A stretch of DNA of 64,000 nucleotides from Melieria omissa (GCA_963971225.1 OZ020269.1:94143540-94207539); one strand, 5' to 3'; shown: positions 44,150 through 57,090, numbered from the stretch's first letter. The notes: a model not told the origin generated them from the sequence alone. Program-made: numbers and translations.

Positions 44150-45900
44150 GTTAAATCAATTGGGCCAATAAACCAAGTTCTTCTTAACCCTTTGTTGATC
44201 CCCTCAGATTTTTATAAAACAATTCTTATCTAATTATTTATCATTTCAAATGTTTTCACCACATTTGAAGTCAATTGGCGCATTAGGTCATATTTCCCCA
44301 TACAAACTCTTAACCCCCCGTTGACCCCATCAGATTTTTATTTTCGAAAAAACACATGAAAATTTATTACTCACTAAGAGTACTTTCACCAAGTTTGAAG
44401 TCAGAAGGCCCATGAAATCTTGTTTCTCCATACAAATTCTTAACCCATCGTTGACTCCGTCAGATTTTGATTTTCAAAAGAGTGAAAAACTCATATCAAA
44501 TTATTTAGCATGTTAAGTGCTTTTACTAAGTTTGAAGTCAAAAGGCGTAAAAAATCATGTTTCTTCATAAAAACATTTAACCCATTGTTGAATCCGTTAG
44601 AGTTTGTTTGTTTGATTTTCGAGAAAATGAGAAACTCGTGTCGAACTATTTCTCACTAAGAGTTCTTTCACCAAGTTTGAAGTCAATAGGTCCATTAATT
44701 CATGTCTTTTTTACAGTTTCTTCATACAATCTTTTAACTTGTCGTTGATCCCGTCGAATTTTGATTTTCGATAAAATGAAAAACATGTGTCGATCTATTT
44801 CTCACTAAGAGTACTTTCACCAAGTCTGAAGTCAATAGATCCATTAATTCATGTTTTTAAACAGTTTTTTCATAAAAACCCTTAACCCTTAACTCTGTTG
44901 AATTTCGATTTTCGAAAAAATGAAAAGCACGTATCGTATTATTTAACATTTGAAGTACTTTCACCAAGTTTGAAGTCAGAAGGCGTAAAAAATCATGTTT
45001 CCTCATGCAAATATTTAACCCATTGTTGACTCTGTTAGAGTTTGTTTGTTTGATTTTCGAAAAAATGAGAAACATGTGTTGAACTATTTCCAGGTCCATT
45101 AGGTCCATTAATTCATGTTTTTTACAGTTTCTTCATACAATCTTTTAACCTGTCGTTGATCCCGTCGAATTTCGATTTACCAAAAAAATGAAAAAGTCGT
45201 ATCGAATTATTTCACGTTTGAAGTACTTTCACCAAGTTTGAAGTCAAAAGGTGTAAAAAATTATGTTTCCTCATGCAAATATTTAACCCATTGTTGACTC
45301 TGCTAGAGTTTCTTTGTTTGATTTTCGAAAAAAAGAAAAACACGTGTCGAAATATTTCTCACTAGGAGTTCTTTTACCAAGTTTGAAGTCCACTAATTTT
45401 CACAGTTTCTTCATACAAACTCTTAACCTGTCGTTGATTTAAAAAAAATTAGAAACACGTATCGAAATATTTCATGTTTGAAGTATTTTCACCAAGTCTG
45501 AGTTCAAAAGGCGTAAAAAACCATATTTCTTCATAAAAACTTTTAACCTTTGTTTCAACCCTTTAAGGTTTGATTTAAAAAAAAAATGAGAAACACGTCT
45601 AAAATTATTTTTAATTCTAAGTATTTTCACCAAATTCGAACCCAATAGGTTAATCGGTTTAGGGGTTTTTCGTAGTCATCCCGTACACGAACCTTAACTC
45701 ATTGTTGATCTCGTTAAGTTGAGTGATTTTCGAATAAATAAAAACTACGTGTCGAATTGTTAGACACGTCAATTTCACCAGATTTGAGATCAAAAGGATC
45801 ATTAAATCGCGTTTCTTTATACACCTTAACCCATGGTTTGCCCTTTTCGACCCACGAATTTCAAAAAATTCCATCTTAGCGGATGTTCATTTTTCATTCT
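44150..45900 (+). repeat. Tandem array, unit ~137 bp (copy B)
   Basis: Thirteen TTAACC landmarks (near 44184, 44312, 44441, 44577, 44737, 44882, 45016, 45143, 45283, 45423, 45544, 45690, 45827) give unit lengths of 121-160 bp. Each unit carries TTTCACCAAGTTTGAAGTC, a TTTCTTCATACAA phrase and a GATTTTCGAAAAAATGA phrase. Units alternate between two subtypes (GTTGATCCCGTCG and GTTGACTCTGTTAGAG), a weak dimer structure. It shares unit sequence and orientation with 22680-24710. Confidence 0.9.
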
Positions 45901-45984
45901 ATAAAAGTACACAATTTTATTAAAAAAATTTTTTTTTGTTGAGAGAGTTTTGATATTTTTATAGCATTGTAAAGTAGACTTTTT

Positions 45985-46205
45985 CCCATTAAGTGTGGAA
46001 TAAGAAAAATATCTGCCAAATAATCCCCACGGCTCTGATCACATATCCTTTGATCCTTCTAGGCTTTCGATGACATTCTGACAAAGTTCTGGTGCTATCT
46101 CACCCATAACATGTTGGATTTCGACTTCGAGCTCAGGAACTGTTTGTGGTTTATTTGCATAGACAGGGATTTCCAAGGAACATGTCCATAAATTTATTGA
46201 AAGCT
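45985..46205 (-). pseudogene. Tc1/mariner-superfamily transposase C-terminal remnant
   Basis: The minus strand reads PVYANKPQTVPELEVEIQHV then MGEIAPELCQNVIES. After frame breaks it reads RGDYLADIF. This layout (a Pro/Gln-rich linker, a helix with I-PEL, then a basic RGxxLxDI end) is typical of the C-terminal tail of mariner-like transposases common in insects. The catalytic domain is absent. It lies immediately right of the 137-bp array. Confidence 0.7.
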
Positions 46206-46209
46206 TTCA

Positions 46210-47970
46210 AAATTTTATATTTCAGACAATTTTTGTTTGTCCTTCAAAAACCACATTAACTGCCTTTAATGATTTCACTTTGATTTTTAAGGCAATTTCT
46301 ATGCGGCGAAAAAATTGAATAAATAAATACGCAATAAAGAAAGTGTCGCGAACGAGTTGATTGCTGATGCGACGTTTTATTGACAAATAAAATCAGTGCC
46401 TTACGCTCAACAGATTTCCTGTTTATGTGGCAACTTTATGCGGGCAAATGGCGGCTTTTATTGTTGTGAATGTTGTTGTTGCTTTTGTACTTGTGCTGCA
46501 TTGTGTGTTTTATGCAACACGCATGTAGGTTGATGGCGCGTGCCACAGCAACAACTCGTGTGCTCCCTTCCTCCTACTCTCTCTATCTCTCACTCTCTCT
46601 CTCTCTCTTTCTATTGCCATCATTGGCACCGTGCTGACCAAATGCAACAATGGCCAATCGATTTTATGGCGTCGCAAAGTCATTTATCACCCATGAAGAC
46701 TGACCTAATGCGCCTTCAAAGGTGCCTTTCCGTCGCTTCGTTGCAGAAAAATCGCCATTGCAGTGGCGCCAAACATTGCTTCGCTGATTGAAAGCGTGGG
46801 CAGTCCGGGCACGAGTCGAGGCATAGCGTCGACACTAAAACACACACACACACACATACCGAAAGACATACAAGAGAACTGAAAAGAAACACTCGAACAC
46901 GTACAGCGGCCGGCCGGAGGGCGCCGAATAACGCCTGCAGTCGAGGTCCTCTCGCTTTCGTTCGCTCATAAATCATAACATTGTCGCATATGGATGGAGG
47001 AAGTGGCCCGTGGGCTTAGGGGCTCCACTCGACTGTGGCGCTGTGAAATGTGGCGAAAAAGATTGTTAAGACAAAAGTTCACTTTTTAGCAATTTGTAAG
47101 TGATGTCGTTGCAAAGGCGGCTAACGGAGTAAATTTTGTAGGTTTTTTCTAATACTTTGTAAAATAGACTAAATTAGAAAATATTACTAACGCTTTAAAT
47201 AAAATAATAAGACAGTTGGAAAATATTTTGTCCAGCATCCTAAGGTGATGAGTGTCATGTTTATGTTTACATCGATATGAAGAATTCAAGAGCTCTTAAT
47301 TTTCATTAGGTTAAGGGTGGGTTTTAAGTTTCGAATAGTTCGAATCACATAAAATTAATTATGAATAATTGAATTTAGTTCTTTAGCTCAAATGTTTTCT
47401 TAGGCAGGTTTGCTCGCCAGATTGCGCAGACAACGATAGCTGTGTGAACTTGAGGATTCAGAAGCTATGTAGATGAGATGGTCTTGTTTAGAATGGCTCA
47501 GAGTAGGACTTTAATGACCCGAGCCAGGAACTGTACGAAACAATTTAAAGGTCCACAGACTGTTCGATAGAGTTCAGTGTAGTATGGATTAGTCGTACCA
47601 GTGGAATGGGATGACCCTAAAAATGCTAATGGGCACCCAAACCGCATACCGTGGGAGGGAGTTGCTATAGACTTAACTTTGAACAAGACGAGAAAGCCTT
47701 ACACATCATGTACCTCTCTAACTTAGAGAAGAATGTACTTTGGGGGGCAACCGTTGATACAAGAGAACCAGGGATCATTTCTCAAAGACGCGTGGCACAG
47801 TGACTAGGAGGATCGTTGTTGATTACAACATATCTCTGAATGAGAAGTTGCGAACTTTATGGATCAAAAAGTACTCACTTTGTAGTCCGGTTAGGCAAAT
47901 CTCGGAATAGGGTGTGGTTTCTAGTCAGTAAGAATACGGCAGGCAATTAGATGCATCGTTTACGGCTTGT
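46210..47970. other. Non-coding stretch
   Basis: Contains a TTG run near 46470, a CT run at 46577-46609 and a CA run at 46841-46858. No coding feature is supported. Confidence 0.4.
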
Positions 47971-47979
47971 TTTGTGCAA

Positions 47980-48466
47980 GTAGTACAGTCGTGTCTGGGT
48001 ATAGTGAACCCCCTATATAGTGAACAATTGGCCCAATTAAAGAAACCAATTGAAGAGAAACGTCCCATTTTGGCCAATCGCAAAGAAGTCCTCTTCCACC
48101 ACGACAACGCCAGACCATATGTTGCAAAACCGATTCTGTCCAAACTGAAGCAGATGAACTGGCAAATCATGTCGCATCCTCCATATTCAGCAGACATCGC
48201 GCTTTCTGATTTCCACTTATTCCGATCATTGCAAAATAATTTGAATAGAAAAAGATTTAAAACCGTGGACGACGCTAAAAACCATCTTGTCCTCTTTTTT
48301 AACGAAAAAACGCGTGATTTTTAGGAATCTGGCATCCGTAAGTTGGTTGATCGTTGGGAGTGGATTGCCGAACATGATGGCGAACACATAATTGATTAAT
48401 AAAGATTTTGTTTTGAAAAATTTTAATTTGAGTTTTGACTTTAAATTGGGCACGAACTTATGCACT
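47980..48466 (+). pseudogene. Second mariner-like transposase remnant with 3' terminal end
   Basis: The plus frame reads LKKPIEEKRPILANRKEV, then LFHHDNARPYVAKP (second catalytic aspartate, near 48100) and HPPYSADIALSDFHLFRSL (third, near 48195). After a TAG it continues ESGIRKLVDRWEW and EHIID before the stop. HHDNARP and SDFHLF place it in a different mariner subgroup from the copy at 33330. The N-terminal half and first aspartate are missing. The sequence GGGCACGAACTTATGCACTC near 48447-48466 looks like the right terminal repeat. Confidence 0.85.
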
Positions 48467-48469
48467 CAT

Positions 48470-48940
48470 CCAATATATCCAGCCACCACTGTAGTTCTGA
48501 AATTTTACAGCATGATTGTTCTCAATATTCAAAAGAGAACGCGTCGCAAAGAATGAACGCGTTGCTATTGTGAAAATCGATTTATTTGAGCAACGATTTC
48601 CAGACAGAACCATCTCCAATAATTCCCATGTCAACTGGTGACCAAAATTGTGAGATTTCTTTGTTTAGGGTTTTTGTGTAATCTTTGGTCTATGTGAATA
48701 AAACAAAAATCCAACGCTTAATCGTGAAAATTTAATCAAAAATCTAAAAAGAGCAAAGTAAGTTATCAGAAAAGTGTGGGTCATTTACAGGACATTTTAT
48801 TCCATATTTAATAGGAACATGTCAACTTTAGAATGTAGTAAAAACAGTCGTTGTAGTGTCGTTCTTGTGTCTTCATAAAAGTGCACCAAGTTTTTTCTAC
48901 TTATAGAAAACGAGGTTTTCTTTTGCACTGTCATCCCCAA
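48470..48940. other. Non-coding stretch
   Basis: AT-rich; nothing recognised. Confidence 0.35.
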
Positions 48941-48944
48941 CCAC

Positions 48945-49300
48945 ACAAACTTCGGCAAATCTATCGGCCATTCCTTCTATAACCCACTGTCCGGAAACCC
49001 GACAAAGAGCGGCATCATGGTTGATTATGGATTTTGCAATTCCCGGGTACTTTTAATTTTACTGCGGGCACCTCTAGTGATGTTCTCAAAGGCGCAAAAA
49101 TGGAAACAAACAGTTGAATCCTTTCAGTTGGGTTATGTTCTAAACAGCATAGATCTCGACATGGTAGCCTATAAGACAGTTGAACTTGGAATTTTTAGAA
49201 GTGGACTACTTCAGTACTATTATCTATTATTCAGTGCTATTATCTATTGTTCAGTACTGTTATCCATCTTGGAACCGTCAGTGAAGTTGTTGCGTTCGTT
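48945..49300 (-). pseudogene. RNase H remnant of a non-LTR element
   Basis: The complement of 49255-49285 reads NFTDGSKMDN, the first RNase H block, closely matching the copy near 4150 (VFTDGSKMDK). About 250 bp further on it reads WVIEGMADRFAEV, a decayed form of the GIEGNERADxLAR block. Frames differ between the blocks. The plus-strand frame over the same DNA is a shadow. Confidence 0.6.
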
Positions 49301-49309
49301 GGTTCTCTT

Positions 49310-52130
49310 CTTCGTTCTATTGTTCCAAGCGTTCATTCAAGCTTCTGAATAAGAGTCAGAATCTGAGTCAGAAGAATTCTTACATAGGTACTTATAACTG
49401 GTTGGCCGATTGACGGCACATGAACACCTGTTGACTTCTTAGCGATACAAGATGGGGATCCATTTGTGAGTTGTAGTCGTGATTAGTTAAAGTCAGTGCT
49501 GTGTATCACAGAAATCTGTGAAATGATTTGGTTCAGTGGTTCATTAATGTTTCATACCACTGATTTCATACCTCTGATTCAGTTCATAAACCGATTAGAA
49601 CTTAATCTTGAACCATGGTTTGATTCAAAAATAGTTTAGTTAAAAAACTAAGAAATACAATGTTATTTCTTTTATCTGACAAAATACATTTCTTGCAGCC
49701 ACTTATGTGGTTTCTTAAATAAATTCGTAAAAATTTGTCTGACACACATACTTAAAAATCAAAATTAAAGCATAAAAAAGTGTTCAAAACGAATAGAAAA
49801 AAATTCCTTTGAATCAGTAAATAAGCAACATAAACCCTAAAATTCACTTAAGGCTAACATAACAGATTTCTATTTTAATAACAACAACAACAACAAGACA
49901 TACTAATGCATGCTCACAGCATCAAATATTGCACTTAGTTGGACCCTTCAAACTGCCAATGAAGCTCGAGCGCTGCATACACACACACACACTCACACAT
50001 AAACACACATTTGAGCTGTTCGAGCCGCGCAACCGAATCGACAACATAAACTGCAGCAAATGATGGCCTTCAATTTTCGAGGTCATATTTCTTTGGGTGT
50101 TTTTCTCTTTTTTATTTGCAAGAATTTTGGGGCCGTTGCCTTGACGTGCAACAAATTTGAAAATTGCTGCCTAATTTGTAGCTTTTTTTTCTCCAGCTCT
50201 CCAAAAATATCCAACGGCTGCTGCCTGACCGAGTAAATTCGGTTTTTATGCGCGTTTTCCATTTGCGCGCTCAACAACAACAACAACAACAACAACAACT
50301 GTAGCAACTATAGCTCCTGGCACTAAACAAAAAAATGAAATTACACAAAAAAAAGGAAAGGCTGCGCACTACACTTGTAAAAATTTTGTAAAATTTGTTG
50401 TTGCAAAGTTTGTTGTTGTAAAATTTGTTGTTGCAATCTTGTGTACACATTCGCTTCTTTGCATACTTTGGTTTTTTTTGGCTGCGTTCAATTTTTCGTG
50501 CACTTCTTACATATTTGCCATGTTTTTGTTTTTTCTTTTTAAATTTTGTTGACTTTTTGTTACGTTTTTTAGTTGTTTGTTTCTGTTTTTTTTTTTGTTC
50601 CTGCTTCACACCGAAAATTTATTTATAGCGGCGGCCATAATCCGGCGGCAAAATTCGACAAGCATGAAAATGCGACCATCGCCAAACCGCCAACCGCGCC
50701 GCAACCCTTCGCTCTTCACGCGCCATGTCCGCTCCACTTGAATCCCTTCCTCCTTCCGCCCGCTGTGCTGTGCTGTGCTGCTTTCTAACTGTTGCTGTTT
50801 GCGTTCGCCGACGCTGGCAACCGGCTATTGGGGAAAATGTAAAGCAAAGCTGGAAAAAAACGCATAAATTTGGAAAATATTTATGTGTGTGTAGGAGAAG
50901 GTGAGCGGGAGATGGGGAGAAAGGAGAAACGGCCAGGAGAAGGCGTTAGGCTGGCAGTGTGCTCTGTACAATACACTGTGCGCGGACGGACATACTTACA
51001 CACACTCTGGCGTACATACAAATTTTCAACTAAATTATTCATTGCGTTCGGCCATGTGTGTGTGTGTGTGTTTGGATGTGTGTTTGTGTTAGCTGCAATG
51101 CCCGGATATGCGTCGCATACGTTGCAACACGCCGCACAGACACAGACACCGCACAGCCAGGAAGAATTTATTCAAAAATAATCCAAAAATATTGCAGACA
51201 AACAGGCGCACGCACACAGTCATAGAGTGGCCATTCGTTTTCATTTTGGTTTTATACAAAAATGTTGATTTGTTGTTGAATTTATTGTTGAATGTAGAGC
51301 AAATGTGTAGCGTAGAACATACCATCCGGCCACATTATTGCGTTGATTATGTGACATAAATAAAATTGCTAGTTTTTATCACCAAAAACTGGTCACTCTA
51401 ATGCCATGAAAAACTGTTCGGTTGCTGTTGCTTACATTGTTAATGTTGTTTTGATTTTTTGTTCAATGGTTTTTTATTGTTGTTGTTGTTGTTGCTGTGC
51501 CATATTGATTGCTATTGTTAGCATTGTTGGTATTTGTAGATAATTGAATTTTCCGCCATGCAAACTGAAACGTTCGTAATGGCAATAAGTTGTGAAAGGG
51601 AACTTGCACGTTGTGCAGTTATTAAATTGACTATTAATACACTAACAGTTTTGTAAAAAAATGAAAAAATTTATTTTAAAAAAAATATAGTAAGAAACGA
51701 AATTGAGGGAAGAATATAAAAAAAAGTTAATTTCTGAGCTTTGATGTATTCAGAGACCTATAGTAGAATTTTTTAGCGAATATTTTCGTGGTGCATTTTG
51801 TCCTTAAAAAGTCCTGATTCACAGGACATTTTTTGCATTTTAGGTAAAAGGGTCAAATTTACCCAAACAAATAGGAGCTACAGGGTTAAAATGCTACACA
51901 AAAATGTTCTTCGTATTATTTGACATCAAATTACTAACTCATCATAAACCTAAAATGTGGGGTTATATGGTTTTCGTATGCCGATTCACCATAAGAATGT
52001 GCAAAAAGGAAAAATTTGACCCCTCCTAAAAAAACATTCAAACGTAAACCTTCAAAACGCCGAAAAACGTATATTTTTTTGTTTGGCGCCTCTAGCAGAA
52101 TCCGTTGTCAGAACCTTGTTATTTTTTTTT
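49310..52130. other. Non-coding stretch rich in CAA/TTG microsatellites
   Basis: Contains CAA runs at 49881-49896 and 50273-50300, TTG at 50397-50437 and 51477-51492, CA at 49979-49992 and GT at 51055-51071, plus long T runs near 50590. Near 51835-51900 a segment ending CTACAGGGTTAA with GGTAAAAGGGTCAAATTTACCC looks like one end of a TTAA-type MITE, but no partner end is found. Confidence 0.4.
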
Positions 52131-52139
52131 GTTGAACAG

Positions 52140-52640
52140 TGTTCAGAGTCTTCTATGCCTCGTAAGTGGATCAAACTGATTCAATGAGTGAATGGATTTA
52201 AGTTCGATTGATTTTCTGATAATCGATTCAGATTCTTCTAGGCTTCGTAAGGAGCTCAAACTGATTCAATAAGTGAGGAGATTTTAAACTTCAATTGATT
52301 GTCTTATTCACAGTCTTCTAAACTTTGTAAGGAGCTCAAACTGATTTCATGAGTGACCGGATTTTCAACGTCTATTGATTGTCTGATTGTTGATTCACAA
52401 TTTTCTGTAGAGCTCAAACTGATTCCATGAGTGTGTAGACTTAAGTTCGATTGATTGTCTGATTGTTGATTCACAGTCTTCCAGGAATCACAAGGAGCTC
52501 AAACTGGTTCCATGAATGAGTGGACTTAAGTTTGATTCATTGCCTGATTGTCAATTCACAGTTTTCGTAAGTAGCTCAAACTGTTTCAATAAGTGAGCAG
52601 ATTTTCAACATCGATTGATTATCTGATTGTTGATTCTTGT
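52140..52640 (+). repeat. Tandem repeat, about six ~80-bp units
   Basis: GGAGCTCAAACTGATTCAAT and its variants recur near 52170, 52254, 52332, 52405, 52498 and 52573. Each is followed by a GAGTG-A..GATT segment and ATTGATTGTCTGATTGTTGATTC. Unit length varies from about 73 to 93 bp because of internal deletions. Confidence 0.82.
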
Positions 52641-52723
52641 GGCTTAAGTGGGCTCCCCTTTTGGCAGTCATTGCTAGCTACCTATCTCCCTTCAGTCGAT
52701 CTCGATCGATTATATACTATAAC

Positions 52724-52880
52724 CAGGGTGGATTCAGAAAAATGTTTCAGGAGGAGGGGGTTCAAAAAGTAATTCTTTAATATTCATAAAATGTCAAAAA
52801 ATTCATTTTAATTTGTATGTAGATTTAAAGTCGATCCTAGTATTTCAGAGGGGAGCGGTTTCAACTCCTCAGTAACGTTT
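52724..52880. mobile_element. Divergent hAT-type MITE copy, right end lost
   Basis: Starts CAGGGTGGATTCAG and follows the 16735 copy through AAAAAGTAATTCTTTAATAT, a CGATCC segment and TTTCAACTCCTCAG. It is more diverged, carries a small insertion near 52795 and lacks the right inverted end. Confidence 0.75.
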
Positions 52881-52884
52881 TTTT

Positions 52885-54025
52885 CTCTTATCAACACTAG
52901 AATGTCCAAAGGATTCCAAAGGACTTTATTGATTTTTTTAATTTTAAATAACTATCAAGTATCAGTGCTGCCAGGTACCTGAACTGACTTTCTCCTATAT
53001 CTGAAAAAGCCGCATTTTCCTCCCAACAATTTAAAAAAATCTCCTACATTTATTGTTTATAGGAGGAAATCTCCTGATCTGCCAACACTGTCAAGAATTG
53101 GCTTACTAAAAAAAATGTTATGCACATTGTCTAATTTTTAATGCTAAACCAAACTGGAAAAGAAAAGCTTTAGAAAACAAAAATTTTTAAGAAAATTTTC
53201 AACATTTACCTTAAAGACCCAAGAGTAGACACCATGGGAGCATATGAAGCATAGTTGGATCTAAAAGGGGAACATAAATCGAAATGACGAAGTACCCGAG
53301 AGAAAATATTGAAGTCAATTAGACTCAGAAGTTACGTACAATCAACAGACCCAGTCATGGAGAAACAACAGAGACATTATAACTTTTCAAGCTTTTGACT
53401 TTCAAGTGAGTTGAGGAAAACTTTGTGAAACGAAGGCCAAAACTCAAGAAGTATTTTTGGATTTTCCAAATGCGCTTACAATGAGACATTTTATGGTAGA
53501 TGGATTTAATACAAAAGACCAACATTCCAATAGGGATCCTAAAAAATATATCAGAACTATTTTAACGAGCAAAAGTTAAGCAATAAATAAGCGTTCGAAA
53601 TAATAACATTTATTTGACTAACAAAAGACGGTTTTGAGTCAAAACTTAACAATATATGAGTCTGGAGATATCTAAGCATTCAAGAAATTTCAAGAACGCT
53701 AGTGGCTTAAGTCAGTTCAATGTATCTGCTTCTCCTACCTAATCTAAGCTGCCGTTCAATTAACTTCTTGATCCGTAAGAGTGGGTCAATTCACAATCTG
53801 TTTTAAGTTATATATTTAAGGATACGAGATATGAACTTTCCATTGGATGCTTGACTTTTGTATTTCGTATATATTTTTCAAAATTGTTTACAAATTGTGT
53901 ATCGTTGACATTGAGTAAACAATCTAATCACAAGTATTTCACTTTGACTTGTAGATTCCTTAAATCAGGTAGGGAAGGGTTTATGCGGCACCGATTACAC
54001 TTTCACTTCCTGAACTACCTTAATT
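52885..54025. other. Non-coding stretch
   Basis: Nothing recognised; AT-rich. Confidence 0.35.
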
Positions 54026-54030
54026 TCATA

Positions 54031-54322
54031 CCGGCCTCATTAGTCCAGCGAATAGCGCGCCAACTTCTCATACCAGAGGTACTAGGTTCGATTCCTGGCT
54101 CGGGCTGGTGAAACACTCATCTACTTCTATCGCTGTCTAAATGAAGCAGATCAGCATTCGGCGTTAAACTGTAGGTCCCCCACACCTTCTTTCCCTCATC
54201 TGTTCGAAATGTGTGTTGAAACAGTATTGGATACACATTTCAAACGGGTGGAATTCTTGGTATCATAAGGGACCCATATGAAGGCTTAGGTGTGTCTCAG
54301 CCACTACCACCTACCTTCATAC
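54031..54322 (+). mobile_element. tRNA-derived SINE, plus strand
   Basis: The head GGCCTCATTAGTCCAGCGAA (box A partly mutated) and box B GGTTCGATTCC (54085-54095, perfect) are followed by CTGGCTCGGGCTGGTGAAAC, CTCATCTACTTCTATCGCT, ATGAAGCAGAT, CGGCGTTAAACTGTAGGTCC and GTGTGTCTCAGCCAC. It ends ACCTACCTTC. The minus-strand copy at 15950-16361 has the same blocks in the same order plus an insertion of about 70 bp. Confidence 0.85.
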
Positions 54323-54329
54323 CTTCACT

Positions 54330-56065
54330 TCATCTTTACTCCAAATCCTAACTGAATATAGTCTAAAAAGTGCAATCATTCTGATTAGTTCAATGTGATA
54401 TCTCTTATCAGTTTCTAGATGTGGCCTATTCTGTAAGCACTGTTTTGTGTATACATTCCGCCAATCAAGGGTTAATGTTACTACACAAAAAAGTTTGTCT
54501 CTTATGGGAAATATATACTTTTATGTTATTAAGGCCAAGTGGGAGCGTCCAACCAGCCGCTGCTGCCACTGGAGCAGTTAGTCGTCAATCGTCCGGCAGC
54601 CAGTCAGATGGCAAGTGTTGCCTCTCTTCGGGCCAATAGCCAATTGTCAACAAATGCCTTCGTCCAAGTGTCACGCTATTTTGATTTATTTACAAAACGT
54701 TTCATCACACACACACACACACTAACGCACACAAACAGACAAACCCTCGTACGCGCATCGCAGCCTTTTAAGTTCATTTATAACTCAAGCGAATGTCCCA
54801 ACGCGACGATGCAACACTTCTGTTCCACGCTCGCTCGTCTTCCGCTACTTCCTGTCTCCATGGGCCGCGCTTCGTTTGCAGTGTGCTGCGTCCTCATGGC
54901 GCTTTCATTATATGCAACTTTTGCGCACTGAAAAGTGAAACGTGCCCCAGCAGTTAATGGCGCCGACCAACTCGCACCCTTTGCTCAACCGATTCCGCTC
55001 TACGCCGCCGTTGCCGCACTCGCACATTCGCAGCACGCGGAAGCGCATTACGTCACGATTTTGCTAAACTTTGCCAATAATTCACTCAGCACTGCAGTCG
55101 GCGGCGTCCGTCGTTGGCGCTGTTGACGTCGCGTCGCTGATGCGAATGATTTCGTCGCTGCGTTCGAGGTTGACTTCAATGATGATGATGATGTAGAGAA
55201 TGATGATGTAGACAATGATGATGTAGAGAATGATGATGTAGATAATCATGATGTAGACAATGATTCCGATACTGATAATGTTAACAATGATAATGATGAT
55301 AGCTTTCATGTTGCCGCTGAGCGAGCGCATCGAATTCCCACATCGCGAGCGACAAAATGACTCAGACTCAAGTTGAGTGTGAAAATTGTGAAAATGCATT
55401 CGATTGGAAAATTCACCAGCCCAATGACTGTGATTGCGGTTTTTGGCAAATCGGCAGAAATGCCAACTGGCTGCCTGATGCCAACAACTGACTGACTTCT
55501 GCTGCCGTTGACGATGTCGGCGACAAAGCTGCCAGCTTGTTTGATCAGTGCTATGTGTGTGTGTGTGTGTGTGTGCGTGTGAGTGCGCGCCTAAAGTGGT
55601 TTTTGTTGGTTTTTCTTGTCTTAGTTTGGTTAGTTGTTGTAATGCTCTTTTTGTTGTTGTTGCTGGCGCGGCTTATTGCAAGCTTAGTGCAGTAATTGAG
55701 TGAGTATCTGTGCGCGCGGTGAGTGCATGCGGTGTGCGCACTCGAATGGAAGTTGCATTTGCATATTTGGGGTTTTTTCAGTTTCTGTTTGTTTTTGTTA
55801 TATTTTTTTATTTTGGCACGCATCAGTAAACTGAAATGTTATTGAATCTATTTTGCATTGCTTTTATTTTTTAAACAGATTTAAATATTTTGTTTGAATG
55901 CTTTGATTTGTATTGTTTTAGTTTTTTAATCAAATTTCCATTAAACTTTTTTATGGGATTTTATTTGAGTACTTAGTATGGTGCGTTCGTTGGTTGTTGA
56001 TTGTTTAAGAAGTTGAAAATATCTAAATTAAATTTACTTAGGTATAGCTGACTTACAGCAATGAA
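54330..56065. other. Non-coding stretch with CA, GAT and GT microsatellites
   Basis: CA at 54708-54722, a 21-bp-periodic GATGATGTAGA(G/C)AAT repeat at 55180-55300, and GT at 55555-55574. GC-rich DNA at 54800-55150 has overlapping frames with no domain. Confidence 0.5.
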
Positions 56066-56074
56066 ACCTGTTGT

Positions 56075-56460
56075 GGAATCAGGTAAAGGTAAATCCACCT
56101 ATGTTTATAGCGACAGTCAAGCTGCGCTAATGGCCTTGGACAATTTGCTAACCACTTTCACGACAATTAAGTCTTACAAATCCAGGCTTAATTATATCAG
56201 TAGATATAGGTTAGGTTAGGAGGGAAGCGTGTATGCGACCCAGAGGCTGCACTTTCACTCGGAGGCCAAAATGGCTCATTGTGAATCCCTTCTTGGAAAG
56301 TTCTGGACCCCTGGATCAGCAGATATCAAAGCCTGACACTCACTTGGATCCCAATACAAGTAGGAATTGCTGGTAAAGCGACCTAAGATTCCTTAGCTGG
56401 AGTGGGCTCTGTGGGTGCATTTATGGACCTTAAATCCCTTATCTGTAGCATCAAAGTCAC
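56075..56460 (+). pseudogene. RNase H remnant with internal insertion
   Basis: The plus strand reads STYVYSDSQAALMALDNLLT (second RNase H block) at 56098-56157. About 190 bp later it reads LTWIPIQVGIAGKA and then DSLAGVGSVGAF (third block, expected WIPGHxGIxGNExADxLAR). About 120 bp between them, starting GGTTAGGTTAGGAGG, does not belong to the domain and looks inserted. Key residues (GH, NE) are lost, so it is inactive. Confidence 0.65.
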
Positions 56461-56666
56461 TAATAGTCAGTAATAAATGGGTGGTTTCCGGCCACGTGCA
56501 ATCCTGACAGGATGAGCGACTGTAGCTGATCGAAGCTTATGCTTTCCCATCGTTTCACCTAATTCCATTAGACATCCATGAGAGACAATTGGCCACCAAT
56601 GCAGCCATCAGAAGGCGAGCTGTTTTGCAATAACAAGTCGGCCGAAAAAAGGACTCTACAACTTAA

Positions 56667-56990
56667 CCCTTTCGACCCCAAATTTTACCCAGTGTCTCGA
56701 TATTACTTTTTAGTCACCATGCGGCTTTGTTGGAGTTCTAGAGCTTGTTTACTTTTGAACAATTTTAGCTTAAAATGGGTTAAATAAATTTTGAATCAAT
56801 ATTTTTTAGTTACAAGAAAATTATATAATATTTATTGAAAAATACAAAATTATTATTATATTATTATTATTTTATTTATCTAACCATTATTAAAGAAACA
56901 GTGTTTTGATAACTCGCGCCCAATTCGTAGACTTCAATTAGAACATAAACTTTCCTTTCTATCGCTGCAATTTATTGGAAATTGTTGAGT
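56667..56990. mobile_element. Truncated TTAA-type MITE, inverted copy of 58834-59353
   Basis: TTAA at 56663-56666 is followed by CCCTTTCGACCCCAAATTTT and TGTCTCGATATTAC. This matches the complement of the right end of the element at 58834-59353. The match continues to a CGCGCCCAATTCGTAGA segment and fades near 56990, so the far end is deleted. Confidence 0.8.
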
Positions 56991-57046
56991 ACATATTTTT
57001 AGCTCAATACCATTTGAAATCTGATTTTGTACAATAATTGTTTGTG

Positions 57047-57090
57047 TTTCGGGGGTTTGAACCCCAAGCCTCCCCTTGTGTGCGCTACTG
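57047..57090. mobile_element. Right-end fragment related to the hAT-type MITE
   Basis: TTTCGGGGGTTTGAACCCC followed by a GCGCTACTG end resembles the last ~45 bp of the MITE at 16735 (TTTCGGGGG...TTTCAACCCC...GCCACTG). Confidence 0.45.

Noticed and set aside
55126..55359. Acidic Asp/Asn/Val-rich frame
   Set aside because: Driven by a 21-bp GATGATGTAGA repeat; there is no in-frame ATG, and the opposite strand is also open.
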